Assembly (NCBI GenBank): GCA_026392465.1
Contig: JAPLCA010000018.1
Location: forward strand, 1-64,000
Reading direction: 5' to 3'
Source of the DNA: Propionibacteriales bacterium
GTDB taxonomy: Bacteria > Actinomycetota > Actinomycetes > Propionibacteriales > Nocardioidaceae
DNA length: 64,000 nucleotides
Under the pieces are notes generated by a model. It saw nothing but the letters and a program-made list of their open reading frames with translations. It did not search any database and had not been told where the DNA came from. The position numbers and the translations under genes are program-made. Positions within the stretch are counted from its first letter, which is position 1, and every line of letters starts with the position of its first letter. This document shows positions 46,669 through 53,989 of this stretch, in pieces.

Positions 46669-46970
46669 GCGTGCTCGGACCACGACCCTGGCGACCGGTG
46701 AGACGCGGTGTCGCGCTGGGGATGCTGCTGGCCTGCCTCCTGCTCGCGGTACTCGCGGTGCAGGCCACCCGCGCCCTCGGCGACCGCGACGGCCGTGTCG
46801 CGGCAGGCGTCGGGAACGTGGAGATGGTCGTCCTGACACGCAGCGCTTCCGACGGGGCGAGCAGCGCCTCGCTCGGCGTCCGTCCGGGAGCGGCGTCGCT
46901 GCTGCTCCTGCCAGGGGCTGGCGCGGCAGTGGGTGCACTGCTGGCACGGCGCTTCTCAGGCGCTCCGTGA
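46665..46970 (+). CDS. small membrane protein ending the cassette
   Basis: A 101-residue protein with two hydrophobic segments (ALGMLLACLLLAVLAVQ and SLLLLPGAGAAVGALLA) separated by a 40-residue extracytoplasmic loop. No family is recognised. It is coupled to the preceding permease (4-bp overlap). It may be an immunity or accessory subunit; nothing in its sequence decides this. Confidence 0.6.
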   Translation: MSVLGPRPWRPVRRGVALGMLLACLLLAVLAVQATRALGDRDGRVAAGVGNVEMVVLTRSASDGASSASLGVRPGAASLLLLPGAGAAVGALLARRFSGAP

Positions 46971-46996
46971 GGTGACCCACACCTGCTCCCGAGCAT

Positions 46997-47014
46997 GTGA
47001 CTCGCGAGTAGAGT
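46997..47014 (+). promoter_or_regulatory. thiolase promoter with weak palindrome
   Basis: -10 TAGAGT (47009-47014) lies 44 bp before the ATG at 47058. GTGACTCGCGAGTAGA (46997-47012) matches the GTTAC-N6-GTAAC box at 7 of 10 half-site positions. This is weak, because GTA comes with the -10. Confidence 0.35.
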
Positions 47015-47057
47015 GACCGGCACCCCACCACCTGTGTCCATGCAAGGGAGCAACCCC

Positions 47058-48248
47058 ATGACCCAGTCCGTGATCGTCGCCGGCGCCCGCACGCCGATCG
47101 GTCGCCTCCTCGGCGGCCTCAAGACGCTGTCCGGCACCGACCTCGGTGGCATCGCCATCAAGGGCGCCCTCGAGAAGGCCGGGATCACCGGCGACCAGGT
47201 CGACTACGTGATCATGGGCCAGGTCCTCGGGGCCGGCGCTGGTCAGGTGCCCGCCCGCCAGGCCGCGTTCAAGGGCGGCATCCCGCTCGACGTCCCCGCC
47301 CTGACCATCAACAAGGTCTGTCTCTCCGGCATCAACGCGATCGCGCTGGCCGACCAGCTGATCCGCGCCGGCGAGTACGACGTCGTCGTCGCCGGTGGCC
47401 AGGAGTCGATGACGCAGGCGCCGCACCTGCTCCAGGGCTCGCGCGAGGGCACCAAGTACGGCAAGACCACCCTGCTCGACCACATGGAGTACGACGGCCT
47501 GTGGGACGCGCTCACCGACCAGGCGATGGGTGCGCTCACCGAGCAGCGCAACGCCGACGTCGACACGTTCACGCGTGAGGAGCAGGACGCCTTCGGGGCC
47601 CGGTCCCACCAGCTCGCCGCGACCGCCCAGAAGAACGGCGTCTTCGACGAGGAGATCGTCCCCGTCGAGATCCCGCAGCGCAAGGGCGACCCGGTCGTCG
47701 TCTCCGCCGACGAGGGCGTCCGCGGCGACACCACGGCCGAGTCGCTCGGACGGCTGCGTCCGGCGTTCTCCAAGGACGGCACCATCACTGCCGGCACGGC
47801 CAGCCAGATCTCCGACGGCGCCGCCGCCGTCGTGGTCATGAGCAAGGCGAAGGCCGAGGAGCTCGGCCTGAGCTGGATCGCCGAGATCGGCGCGCACGGC
47901 AACGTGTCCGGCCCCGACTCCACGCTGCAGGAGCAGCCCGCGAACGCGATCGAGAAGGCGCTCGCCAAGCAGGGCAAGACCGTTGCCGACCTCGACCTGG
48001 TCGAACTGAACGAGGCGTTCGCCGCGGTGGGCATCGCCTCGACGCGCAAGCTCGGCATCTCCGAGGAGATCGTGAACGTCAACGGCGGCGCGATCTCGCT
48101 CGGGCACCCGATCGGGATGAGCGGCGCACGCATCGTGCTGCACCTGGCGCTGGAGCTCAAGCGTCGCGGTGGTGGTCTCGGCGCAGCCGCGCTGTGCGGT
48201 GGCGGCGGCCAGGGTGACGCCCTGCTCATCACGGTGCCGTCCGCCTGA
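47058..48248 (+). CDS. acetyl-CoA C-acetyltransferase
   Basis: A 396-residue biosynthetic-type thiolase condensing two acetyl-CoA to acetoacetyl-CoA, or the reverse. The nucleophilic Cys88 is in [11 protein letters not shown], the catalytic His in [12 protein letters not shown] and the second Cys in [10 protein letters not shown]. The ATG at 47058 has an AAGGGAG site. It is 29 bp before meaB, so co-transcribed. It supplies the acetoacetyl-CoA for the dehydrogenase at 36891. Confidence 0.95.
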   Translation: MTQSVIVAGARTPIGRLLGGLKTLSGTDLGGIAIKGALEKAGITGDQVDYVIMGQVLGAGAGQVPARQAAFKGGIPLDVPALTINKVCLSGINAIALADQLIRAGEYDVVVAGGQESMTQAPHLLQGSREGTKYGKTTLLDHMEYDGLWDALTDQAMGALTEQRNADVDTFTREEQDAFGARSHQLAATAQKNGVFDEEIVPVEIPQRKGDPVVVSADEGVRGDTTAESLGRLRPAFSKDGTITAGTASQISDGAAAVVVMSKAKAEELGLSWIAEIGAHGNVSGPDSTLQEQPANAIEKALAKQGKTVADLDLVELNEAFAAVGIASTRKLGISEEIVNVNGGAISLGHPIGMSGARIVLHLALELKRRGGGLGAAALCGGGGQGDALLITVPSA

Positions 48249-48277
48249 CGGCCGACCACCGTCCACACCGACCGCCC

Positions 48278-49246
48278 GTGGCTGCCTCGCGCCTGCGCGC
48301 ACCCGACGTCGCCGACCTCGTCGCGCGACTGCGGGAGGGGCAGCCCCGGGCGGTCGCCCGTCTCATCTCCCTGGTGGAGGACGAGTCACCCGTGCTCCGC
48401 GAGGTCAGCGCGGCGCTCGCGCCGCTCGTCGGTCGGGCGCACGTCGTCGGCCTCACGGGATCGCCCGGCGTCGGAAAGTCGACGTCGACCGCCGCCCTGG
48501 TCACCGCGCTGCGCGCACGGGGCAAGCGGGTGGGCGTGCTGGCGGTGGACCCGACGTCGCCGTTCACCGGCGGCGCGCTGCTCGGCGACCGCATCCGCAT
48601 GGGCGACCACGCCACGGACGACGGGGTCTACATCCGCTCGATGGCCAGCCGCGGACACCTCGGGGGACTGTCCTGGGCCGCTCCGCACGCCCTGAGGGTG
48701 CTCGACGCGGCGGGCTGCGACGTCGTGCTCGTCGAGACGGTCGGCGTCGGTCAGTCGGAGGTGGAGGTGGCCGGGCTCGCCGACACGACGCTCGTCCTGC
48801 TGGCGCCGGGCATGGGCGACGGCATCCAGGCCGCGAAGGCCGGCATCCTGGAGGTGGGCGACGTCTTCGTCGTCAACAAGGCCGATCGCGACGGTGCGCA
48901 GTCCACCCGGCGGGAGCTGCGTTCCATGGTCGCCATGGCCGAGCGGCCGGAGGGTGCCTGGAAGCCGCCGATCGTCCTCACCGTTGCCTCGCGCGGCGAG
49001 GGCATCGACGACGTGGTGACGGAGATCGACCGTCACCGGGCGCACCAGGACGCCAGCGGCGAGCTGCGCCGACGCAGGCTCGCCCGGACGCGACGGGAGA
49101 TCGAGGCGGTCGCCGTCCACGAGCTGCGGGAGCGGTTCGGGCACGTCGGCGCCGACGCCCGGCTGGACGACCTCGCCGCCGAGGTGCTGGCCGGCGAGCA
49201 GGATCCGTTCGCCGCGGCGGACGTGCTGCTCGACGTGGTCCAGTGA
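48278..49246 (+). CDS. meaB: MeaB-type G-protein chaperone of B12-dependent mutase
   Basis: A 322-residue SIMIBI GTPase that protects acyl-CoA mutases from inactivation and gates B12 loading. P-loop GLTGSPGVGKSTSTAAL, DPTSPFTGGALLGDRIRM, and the GTPase motifs VETVGVGQSE and VVNKADRDG are all present. The partner mutase is at 30255, and the adenosyltransferase is at 29557. The GTG start lies 29 bp after the thiolase. Confidence 0.95.
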   Translation: MAASRLRAPDVADLVARLREGQPRAVARLISLVEDESPVLREVSAALAPLVGRAHVVGLTGSPGVGKSTSTAALVTALRARGKRVGVLAVDPTSPFTGGALLGDRIRMGDHATDDGVYIRSMASRGHLGGLSWAAPHALRVLDAAGCDVVLVETVGVGQSEVEVAGLADTTLVLLAPGMGDGIQAAKAGILEVGDVFVVNKADRDGAQSTRRELRSMVAMAERPEGAWKPPIVLTVASRGEGIDDVVTEIDRHRAHQDASGELRRRRLARTRREIEAVAVHELRERFGHVGADARLDDLAAEVLAGEQDPFAAADVLLDVVQ

Positions 49247-49335
49247 GACCGACGCCCGGGACCCGCTGACGTGGGACGGGCCACGCCGGGCGCGCCTGCC
49301 GGGACACGGGGCCGGCCTGGGGTAGGAATGGTGCC

Positions 49336-49494
49336 GTGCTGAAGAAGGTCCTCGTGCTCCTCGTCGCCGCGTTCGTGGTCTACTACCTGCTGACCGCGCC
49401 CGCTGGTGCTGCCGACGCGGTCAGCGGAGCGGTCAACGCGGTCATCGACGCCTTCGGGCAGGTCTTCATCTTCGTCGACGAGCTCACCCGGTAG
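49336..49494 (+). CDS. short single-pass membrane peptide
   Basis: A 52-residue frame, GTG to TAG: basic MLKK, one hydrophobic helix (VLVLLVAAFVVYYLL), then a short Ala/Val amphipathic segment ending in FVDELTR. A TAGGAA box lies seven bases before the GTG, like the leaderless promoters of the region. It ends five bases before the PH-domain gene. Function unknown. Confidence 0.6.
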   Translation: MLKKVLVLLVAAFVVYYLLTAPAGAADAVSGAVNAVIDAFGQVFIFVDELTR

Positions 49495-49499
49495 TCCCC

Positions 49500-50069
49500 G
49501 TGCTGGGCAGCTCCGCGCTGGCCGCCCTGCTGGCGCGGATCCCGGACCAGGACGTCGAGGGCCACCTCCTCGCTGAGGAGGGTGAGCACGTCATCGACCT
49601 CGTGCGCAAGCACGGTGTCGTGTACCTGCGCCCCGCGGCCGTGGCGCTGGCCGCGCTGCTCGTCGGCGTGCTCGCGTTCGTCGGTCCGATCCAGCTCGGC
49701 TGGTTGTTCCTGCTGCTGGCTGCCGGCGGCCTCGGGTACGCGCTCTACTGCGTCGCGCGGGAGCACCGCGACGTCTTCGTCATCACGAACATGCGCGTCT
49801 TCCGCGCGTCGGGCGTCTTCTCGGTGCGCATCGCGACGATGCCGATCACCCGCATCCTCGACATCACGGTCGAGAAGCCGTTCGTGGGTCGCCTGCTGGG
49901 CTACGGGCACTTCGTGTTCGAGTCCGCCGCGCAGGCGCAGGGACTGCGCGACATCCGCTACATCGGCGACCCCGACGAGCGCGACCTGACGATCCAGCGG
50001 GTCGTGCAGCGAGCCGGGTTGCGCGGACCGCGACCGGACGGCCCGCGGCCGCTGCCCGACGGTCGCTGA
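49500..50069 (+). CDS. bacterial PH domain membrane protein
   Basis: A 189-residue protein: two N-terminal helices (about residues 45-82) and a bPH2-type domain (VFVITNMRVFRASGVFSVRIATMPITRILDITVEKPFVGRLLGYG in part). Such YdbT/YdbS-like proteins are membrane-bound with unknown ligands. The GTG at 49500 is five bases from the preceding short gene. A Pro/Arg-rich tail ends the protein. Confidence 0.8.
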   Translation: MLGSSALAALLARIPDQDVEGHLLAEEGEHVIDLVRKHGVVYLRPAAVALAALLVGVLAFVGPIQLGWLFLLLAAGGLGYALYCVAREHRDVFVITNMRVFRASGVFSVRIATMPITRILDITVEKPFVGRLLGYGHFVFESAAQAQGLRDIRYIGDPDERDLTIQRVVQRAGLRGPRPDGPRPLPDGR

Positions 50070-50115
50070 CGAACGGGGCGCGCGGACAGCCGACCCGACT
50101 CCGGGGGTGGGTTCC

Positions 50116-50121
50116 TAGGAT
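50116..50121 (+). promoter_or_regulatory. -10 element, leaderless ybbN mRNA
   Basis: TAGGAT, then 6 nt, then ATG at 50128. Confidence 0.65.
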
Positions 50122-50127
50122 GGGCCC

Positions 50128-51030
50128 ATGAGCTTCTCGCGTCCCGGTGCCATCGACCTCTCCGCCCTGGCCAAGCCGTCCGCCCCGGCGGGCGCTCCGT
50201 CGGGCCCCGGCGGCGGCTACACGGTCGACGTGTCGGAGCAGACCTTCCAGACCGTCGCGCTCGAGGCGTCCATGCAGCACGTCGTCGTGCTCGCCCTGTG
50301 GTCTCCCCGCGCACCGCAGAGCCGCGACTTCGTCGACCTCCTCGCGCGGGTCGTCGACACGCTCGAGGGACGGGTCCTCCTCGCGGCGGTCGACATCGAC
50401 GCCAACCCGGCAATCGCCCAGGCGCTCCAGGCGCAGGGCGTCCCCGTCGTCGTCGGTCTCGTGAAGGGCCAGCCGGTGCCGCTGTTCCAGGGCCTCGCCG
50501 AGGAGACCGAGGTGCGCCAGTACCTCGAGCAGCTGGTGGCGCTGGCGGTGCAGAACGGACTGACCGGTCGCGCGACCCCGGCCGGGGTCGAGCCGGCCGA
50601 GGCCGAGGAGCCTGCGGAGGACCCCCGGTTCGCCGCGGCCGACGCGGCGTTCGCGGCCGGTGACACCGACACGGCCGTGGCGGAGTACGAGCGGCTCGCG
50701 CTGCAGCACCCCGGCGACGCCGAGGTCGCCGAGCGCCTCGCCGGCGTCAAGCTGTTCGCCCGCACGAAGGACGCCGACCTGCAGCAGGCCCGCAAGGCCG
50801 CCGCGGACGCCCCGGACGACGTCGACGCGCAGCTCCTCGTTGCCGACCTCGACGTGAGCGGCGGACACGTCGAGGACGCCTTCGCGCGGCTCGTCGGACT
50901 GGTCCGCACCGCGCATGGCGACGACCGCGACCGGATCCGTGAGCGGCTCCTGGAGCTGTTCACGGTGGTGGGCACCACCGACCCCCGTGTCGCCGACGCG
51001 CGACGCGCTCTCGCGTCGGCGCTCTTCTGA
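50128..51030 (+). CDS. YbbN/CnoX-like thioredoxin-TPR chaperone
   Basis: A 300-residue protein: thioredoxin fold (about residues 30-140) followed by TPR repeats (about 165-300, starting FAAADAAFAAGDTDTAVAEYERLAL). The active-site CxxC is replaced by SPRAPQS after VLALW, so it is not an oxidoreductase. E. coli YbbN (CnoX) likewise lacks a full CxxC and acts as a holdase for GroEL/DnaK. Own leaderless promoter. Confidence 0.85.
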   Translation: MSFSRPGAIDLSALAKPSAPAGAPSGPGGGYTVDVSEQTFQTVALEASMQHVVVLALWSPRAPQSRDFVDLLARVVDTLEGRVLLAAVDIDANPAIAQALQAQGVPVVVGLVKGQPVPLFQGLAEETEVRQYLEQLVALAVQNGLTGRATPAGVEPAEAEEPAEDPRFAAADAAFAAGDTDTAVAEYERLALQHPGDAEVAERLAGVKLFARTKDADLQQARKAAADAPDDVDAQLLVADLDVSGGHVEDAFARLVGLVRTAHGDDRDRIRERLLELFTVVGTTDPRVADARRALASALF

Positions 51031-51102
51031 CGGCGGCGGCCTCGCCTGCGCGTTAGGGTGCGGCGACGGCAGCCGTGGGAGCAGCCACGGCGAGGAGGGG
51101 TG

Positions 51103-52083
51103 ATGGCGCGACGTCTGGCCTGGCCGCTCGTCGCCGTCGGTCTCCTGCTCGCGCTCGCCGGTGCCGCCGTCATGGTCGTCCTCGGTCCCGACAGCCGCTT
51201 CACGACGGGACCGCACGCGGTCCGGACCGACGGCGTCGCCGTGGTCACCGCGCCCGACGTCATCACCTACCGCGGGCTGCAGGTCGACGTCCTGGTCGAG
51301 GTCCCCGTCAACAAGCCGGTGTTCGTGGGCCTCGGCAACACGGTCGACGTGCAGGACTACCTGGCCGGCACGCGACGGCTCGAGGTCACGTCGTTCCGTG
51401 CCCCGTGGACGGTGCGCACGGCGGAGCGTCGCGGTCGACCGGCGCTGCCCGGCGCGCCCACGGCACTCGACTGGTGGATCGCCGACTCCGCGGGACTCGG
51501 CGGTGCGTCGATCAGCACGACCCTGCCCGACACGCCGGTGTCGCTCGCGATCCTCGCGGTGGGCGCCTCGGACCTCTCCGGCCTGCGGGTCACCTTCGCC
51601 TACGGCGTGAGGGGCGGCTTCGGGCTCGGTCTCGGCGCGCTGCTCGGGGGCCTGGGGCTCGCGTGGTCCGGGGTGCTCCTGCGACGCGGGTCGGTGGCGT
51701 TCACCGGTGGTCCGCGACGTCCGCGGCGCGAGCGCGGCAGCGAGCCGGAGGAGGAGGTCGAGGTCGTGGAGGAGGAGGTCTACGTGTTCGTCGACGAGCA
51801 CGGGGTCGAGCACGAGATCACGGCCGAGGAGGCAGCCCGGCTGCAGGAGCGGCTCGCCGCCGAAGGACCCGACAGCACCGCCCTCGACCCGGGTGCGGCC
51901 GAGCCTGCCGCGACCGGGCCTGCTGCGACCGAGCCTGCTGCGACCGACGAGCCCGCCGCCCGCGTCGTACCACCCCCGCCGGTCGTCTACGTGTTCGTCG
52001 ACGAGGACGGGGTGGAGCACGAGGTCTCCGAGGACGAGCTCGCCGACTACGAGGTCGTCGACGACGAGGAGCGTGACCGATGA
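51103..52083 (+). CDS. membrane protein with duplicated acidic cytoplasmic motif
   Basis: A 326-residue protein: N-terminal helix, an extracytoplasmic beta domain (about residues 35-165), a second helix (about 167-190) and a very acidic cytoplasmic tail. The tail holds two copies of one motif, VYVFVDEHGVEHEITAEEA and VYVFVDEDGVEHEVSEDEL, joined by an Ala/Thr/Pro linker with a PAAT(E/G) repeat. No family recognised. The ATG at 51103 has GAGGAGGGG; GTG 51100 is in frame too. It overlaps the following lipoprotein gene by 4 bp. Confidence 0.7.
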   Translation: MARRLAWPLVAVGLLLALAGAAVMVVLGPDSRFTTGPHAVRTDGVAVVTAPDVITYRGLQVDVLVEVPVNKPVFVGLGNTVDVQDYLAGTRRLEVTSFRAPWTVRTAERRGRPALPGAPTALDWWIADSAGLGGASISTTLPDTPVSLAILAVGASDLSGLRVTFAYGVRGGFGLGLGALLGGLGLAWSGVLLRRGSVAFTGGPRRPRRERGSEPEEEVEVVEEEVYVFVDEHGVEHEITAEEAARLQERLAAEGPDSTALDPGAAEPAATGPAATEPAATDEPAARVVPPPPVVYVFVDEDGVEHEVSEDELADYEVVDDEERDR

Positions 52084-53042
52084 GCCGGCGGTCCGCCCCG
52101 GTCGTGGTGCTGCTGGCCTGCGTGCTGGTCCTGACCTCCTGCACCGTGCCCCGCCCGCGCGACGACCGTCCTGCCTCGACGGTCCCGATCGACCGGGCCG
52201 GGGTCGAACGGGTGCTGAGCCGCTACGACCAGGTGCGGGAGGCCGCCGCGAAGCTGCTGGACCCCAAGCCGCTGTCCACCGTCGAGAGCGGCGCGGTGCT
52301 CGCGATCGACACCGGGTCGTTCGACGTCGCGCAGCGGCTCTCGCGCGGAGTGGGGTCCGACGGCACGTCGGACCAGGTCGAGCGGCTCGCGGTGCCCCGG
52401 TTCACCGCCTACCCGCTCTGGTTCGTCGTCGAGGTCCGCGACCCTGCCGCGAAGGTCAACCGCGTGCAGGTCTTCGAGCGTGGGTCGGCCGTCGACCCCT
52501 GGTTCCTCGTGGCGAGCCCCGAGACGGTGCTGAGCACGCGTCTGCCCGAGCTGCGGGAGCGCGACGGTGCCGCGCTCACCGTCGACCCGCGCAGCGCGAC
52601 CGGCATGAGCATGTCGCCGCAGGAGGCCGCCGACCGCTACGCCGCCGCGCTCGAGGACCCCTCGGCGTCGCAGGCGCGGACGATCGAGAGCGACGACTTC
52701 CGGGCGCAGATGCGCACCGCCGCGCGCCGCAACGCCGCGCTCGACGGCGTCCGGTTCAGCCAGACGTGGAAGTCCGAGAAGGTCACCCACGCGCTCAGGA
52801 CGGCCGACGGGGGAGCGCTGGTCTTCGCCACCCTCGAACGGGTCGACTCCTACCGCGTCCGCGACGGCATCCAGGTGACCTGGCCGGACGACTCCCCGCA
52901 GAAGGCGCTGCTGGAGTCGGGGGTCTCCTCGTCCGGTCGTCTGCGCTACCTGCACCAGGTGCTGGTCGAGATCCCCGGCGGCTCCGGGCGACCGCGCGTC
53001 ATCGGGCAGTACGGCGGCGTGGTGGAGGCCGAGGGTCCCTGA
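52080..53042 (+). CDS. lipoprotein, unknown function
   Basis: A 320-residue lipoprotein. The signal peptide has lipobox LTSC (VVLLACVLVLTSCTVP), followed by an Arg/Pro linker and a large soluble domain. In its middle is YPLWFVVEVRDPAAKVNRVQVF, and the C-terminal half is NTF2-like (EAADRYAAALEDPSASQA, FSQTWKS). The ATG overlaps the preceding stop (ATGA), so it may work with that membrane protein at the cell surface. It converges on the Nudix gene with a 4-bp gap. Confidence 0.7.
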   Translation: MSRRSAPVVVLLACVLVLTSCTVPRPRDDRPASTVPIDRAGVERVLSRYDQVREAAAKLLDPKPLSTVESGAVLAIDTGSFDVAQRLSRGVGSDGTSDQVERLAVPRFTAYPLWFVVEVRDPAAKVNRVQVFERGSAVDPWFLVASPETVLSTRLPELRERDGAALTVDPRSATGMSMSPQEAADRYAAALEDPSASQARTIESDDFRAQMRTAARRNAALDGVRFSQTWKSEKVTHALRTADGGALVFATLERVDSYRVRDGIQVTWPDDSPQKALLESGVSSSGRLRYLHQVLVEIPGGSGRPRVIGQYGGVVEAEGP

Positions 53043-53046
53043 CGAC

Positions 53047-53925
53047 TCAGACGACCGGCGGGTCGGGGGCGAGCGGCGCCTCGCGGTAGGGCGGGACCTC
53101 GCCCGCGGCGAGGGCGTCGAGCAGCTCGGTCGCGGCCGCGGTCGCCCGGTCGCGGACGGTGTCGGCGTCGCACCAGTGCACCCCGGCGATCTCCGTCGGC
53201 TGCAGCGCCATGCCGTCGACGATCGACGCGTCGGCCACGCCCAGGTCGAAGACGAAGACGCACGCGTCGTCCCACCCGCGCCACGCCGGGAGCCAGTTCA
53301 CGGTCAGAAGGCCGTGCAGGGTCAACGTGAGGCCGAGCTCCTCCTCCAGCTCGCGCACGAGCCCCTCCGACGGCGACTCGCCGACCTCCACGACACCTCC
53401 GGGCAGGTCCCACTCCTGCTTGTAGGTGAGCTGGCAGAGCAGCACCCTGCCCTCGCCGTCGCGCAGCACCCCCTGCGAGATGACCCGCTTCGTCGGCAGA
53501 CCGGCGTTCAGCAGCGCGATGAACCCGTCGCGGCTGTCGGCCGGGGGGTCGTCGCGCAGTCGTGCGAGCAGGGCGCGGTCGGGGGAGTCGCCGGCGCCCC
53601 GCGCGATCCCCTCGCGACGTAGACCGCTGATCGACGCCGCGCGGACGTCACCGGTGCGGTCCACCGGCACGCGCGCCTCGATCCTCTGCAGCGCGAGGTC
53701 GTCGAACGCGTGCGCGAGCACGAGGCGCAGGGCGCGCACGGCCAGGCCGAGCGACTGCTCGCCGGTGCCGGTGTTCCAGCGCACGGACCCGGTGCCGCGT
53801 CCCTCGTCGAGCAGCGCAATGGTGCCGCGGCGCTCACCGTCGACGACGACGGACCAGCCGCTGAGGCCGTCCGCGCCGCTCGTCGGCTCGAGGTGGAGGT
53901 CGTCGTCACGCAGGATGGCGGTCAC
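53047..53925 (-). CDS. GNAT-like domain fused to Nudix hydrolase
   Basis: A 292-residue protein. Residues 1-120 resemble a RimJ/RimL-type acetyltransferase (SVRWNTGTGEQSLGLAVRAL, LALQRIEARVPVDRTGDVRAA, GLRREGI). Residues about 140-285 are a Nudix domain with a complete Nudix box (GGVVEVGESPSEGLVRELEEEL). It would hydrolyse a nucleoside diphosphate derivative; the role of the GNAT-like half is unknown. The GTG at 53925 follows a TACGGT box by six bases. Confidence 0.8.
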   Translation of the reverse strand: MTAILRDDDLHLEPTSGADGLSGWSVVVDGERRGTIALLDEGRGTGSVRWNTGTGEQSLGLAVRALRLVLAHAFDDLALQRIEARVPVDRTGDVRAASISGLRREGIARGAGDSPDRALLARLRDDPPADSRDGFIALLNAGLPTKRVISQGVLRDGEGRVLLCQLTYKQEWDLPGGVVEVGESPSEGLVRELEEELGLTLTLHGLLTVNWLPAWRGWDDACVFVFDLGVADASIVDGMALQPTEIAGVHWCDADTVRDRATAAATELLDALAAGEVPPYREAPLAPDPPVV

Positions 53926-53931
53926 GTCGTC

Positions 53932-53937
53932 ACCGTA
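53932..53937 (-). promoter_or_regulatory. -10 element, leaderless Nudix mRNA
   Basis: On the minus strand TACGGT, then 6 nt, then GTG at 53925. Confidence 0.6.
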
Positions 53938-53989
53938 CGCGGCCGACCGACGGCACGCAGCGGGGTCCGGCGCGTGGACGCCGGTGCGT

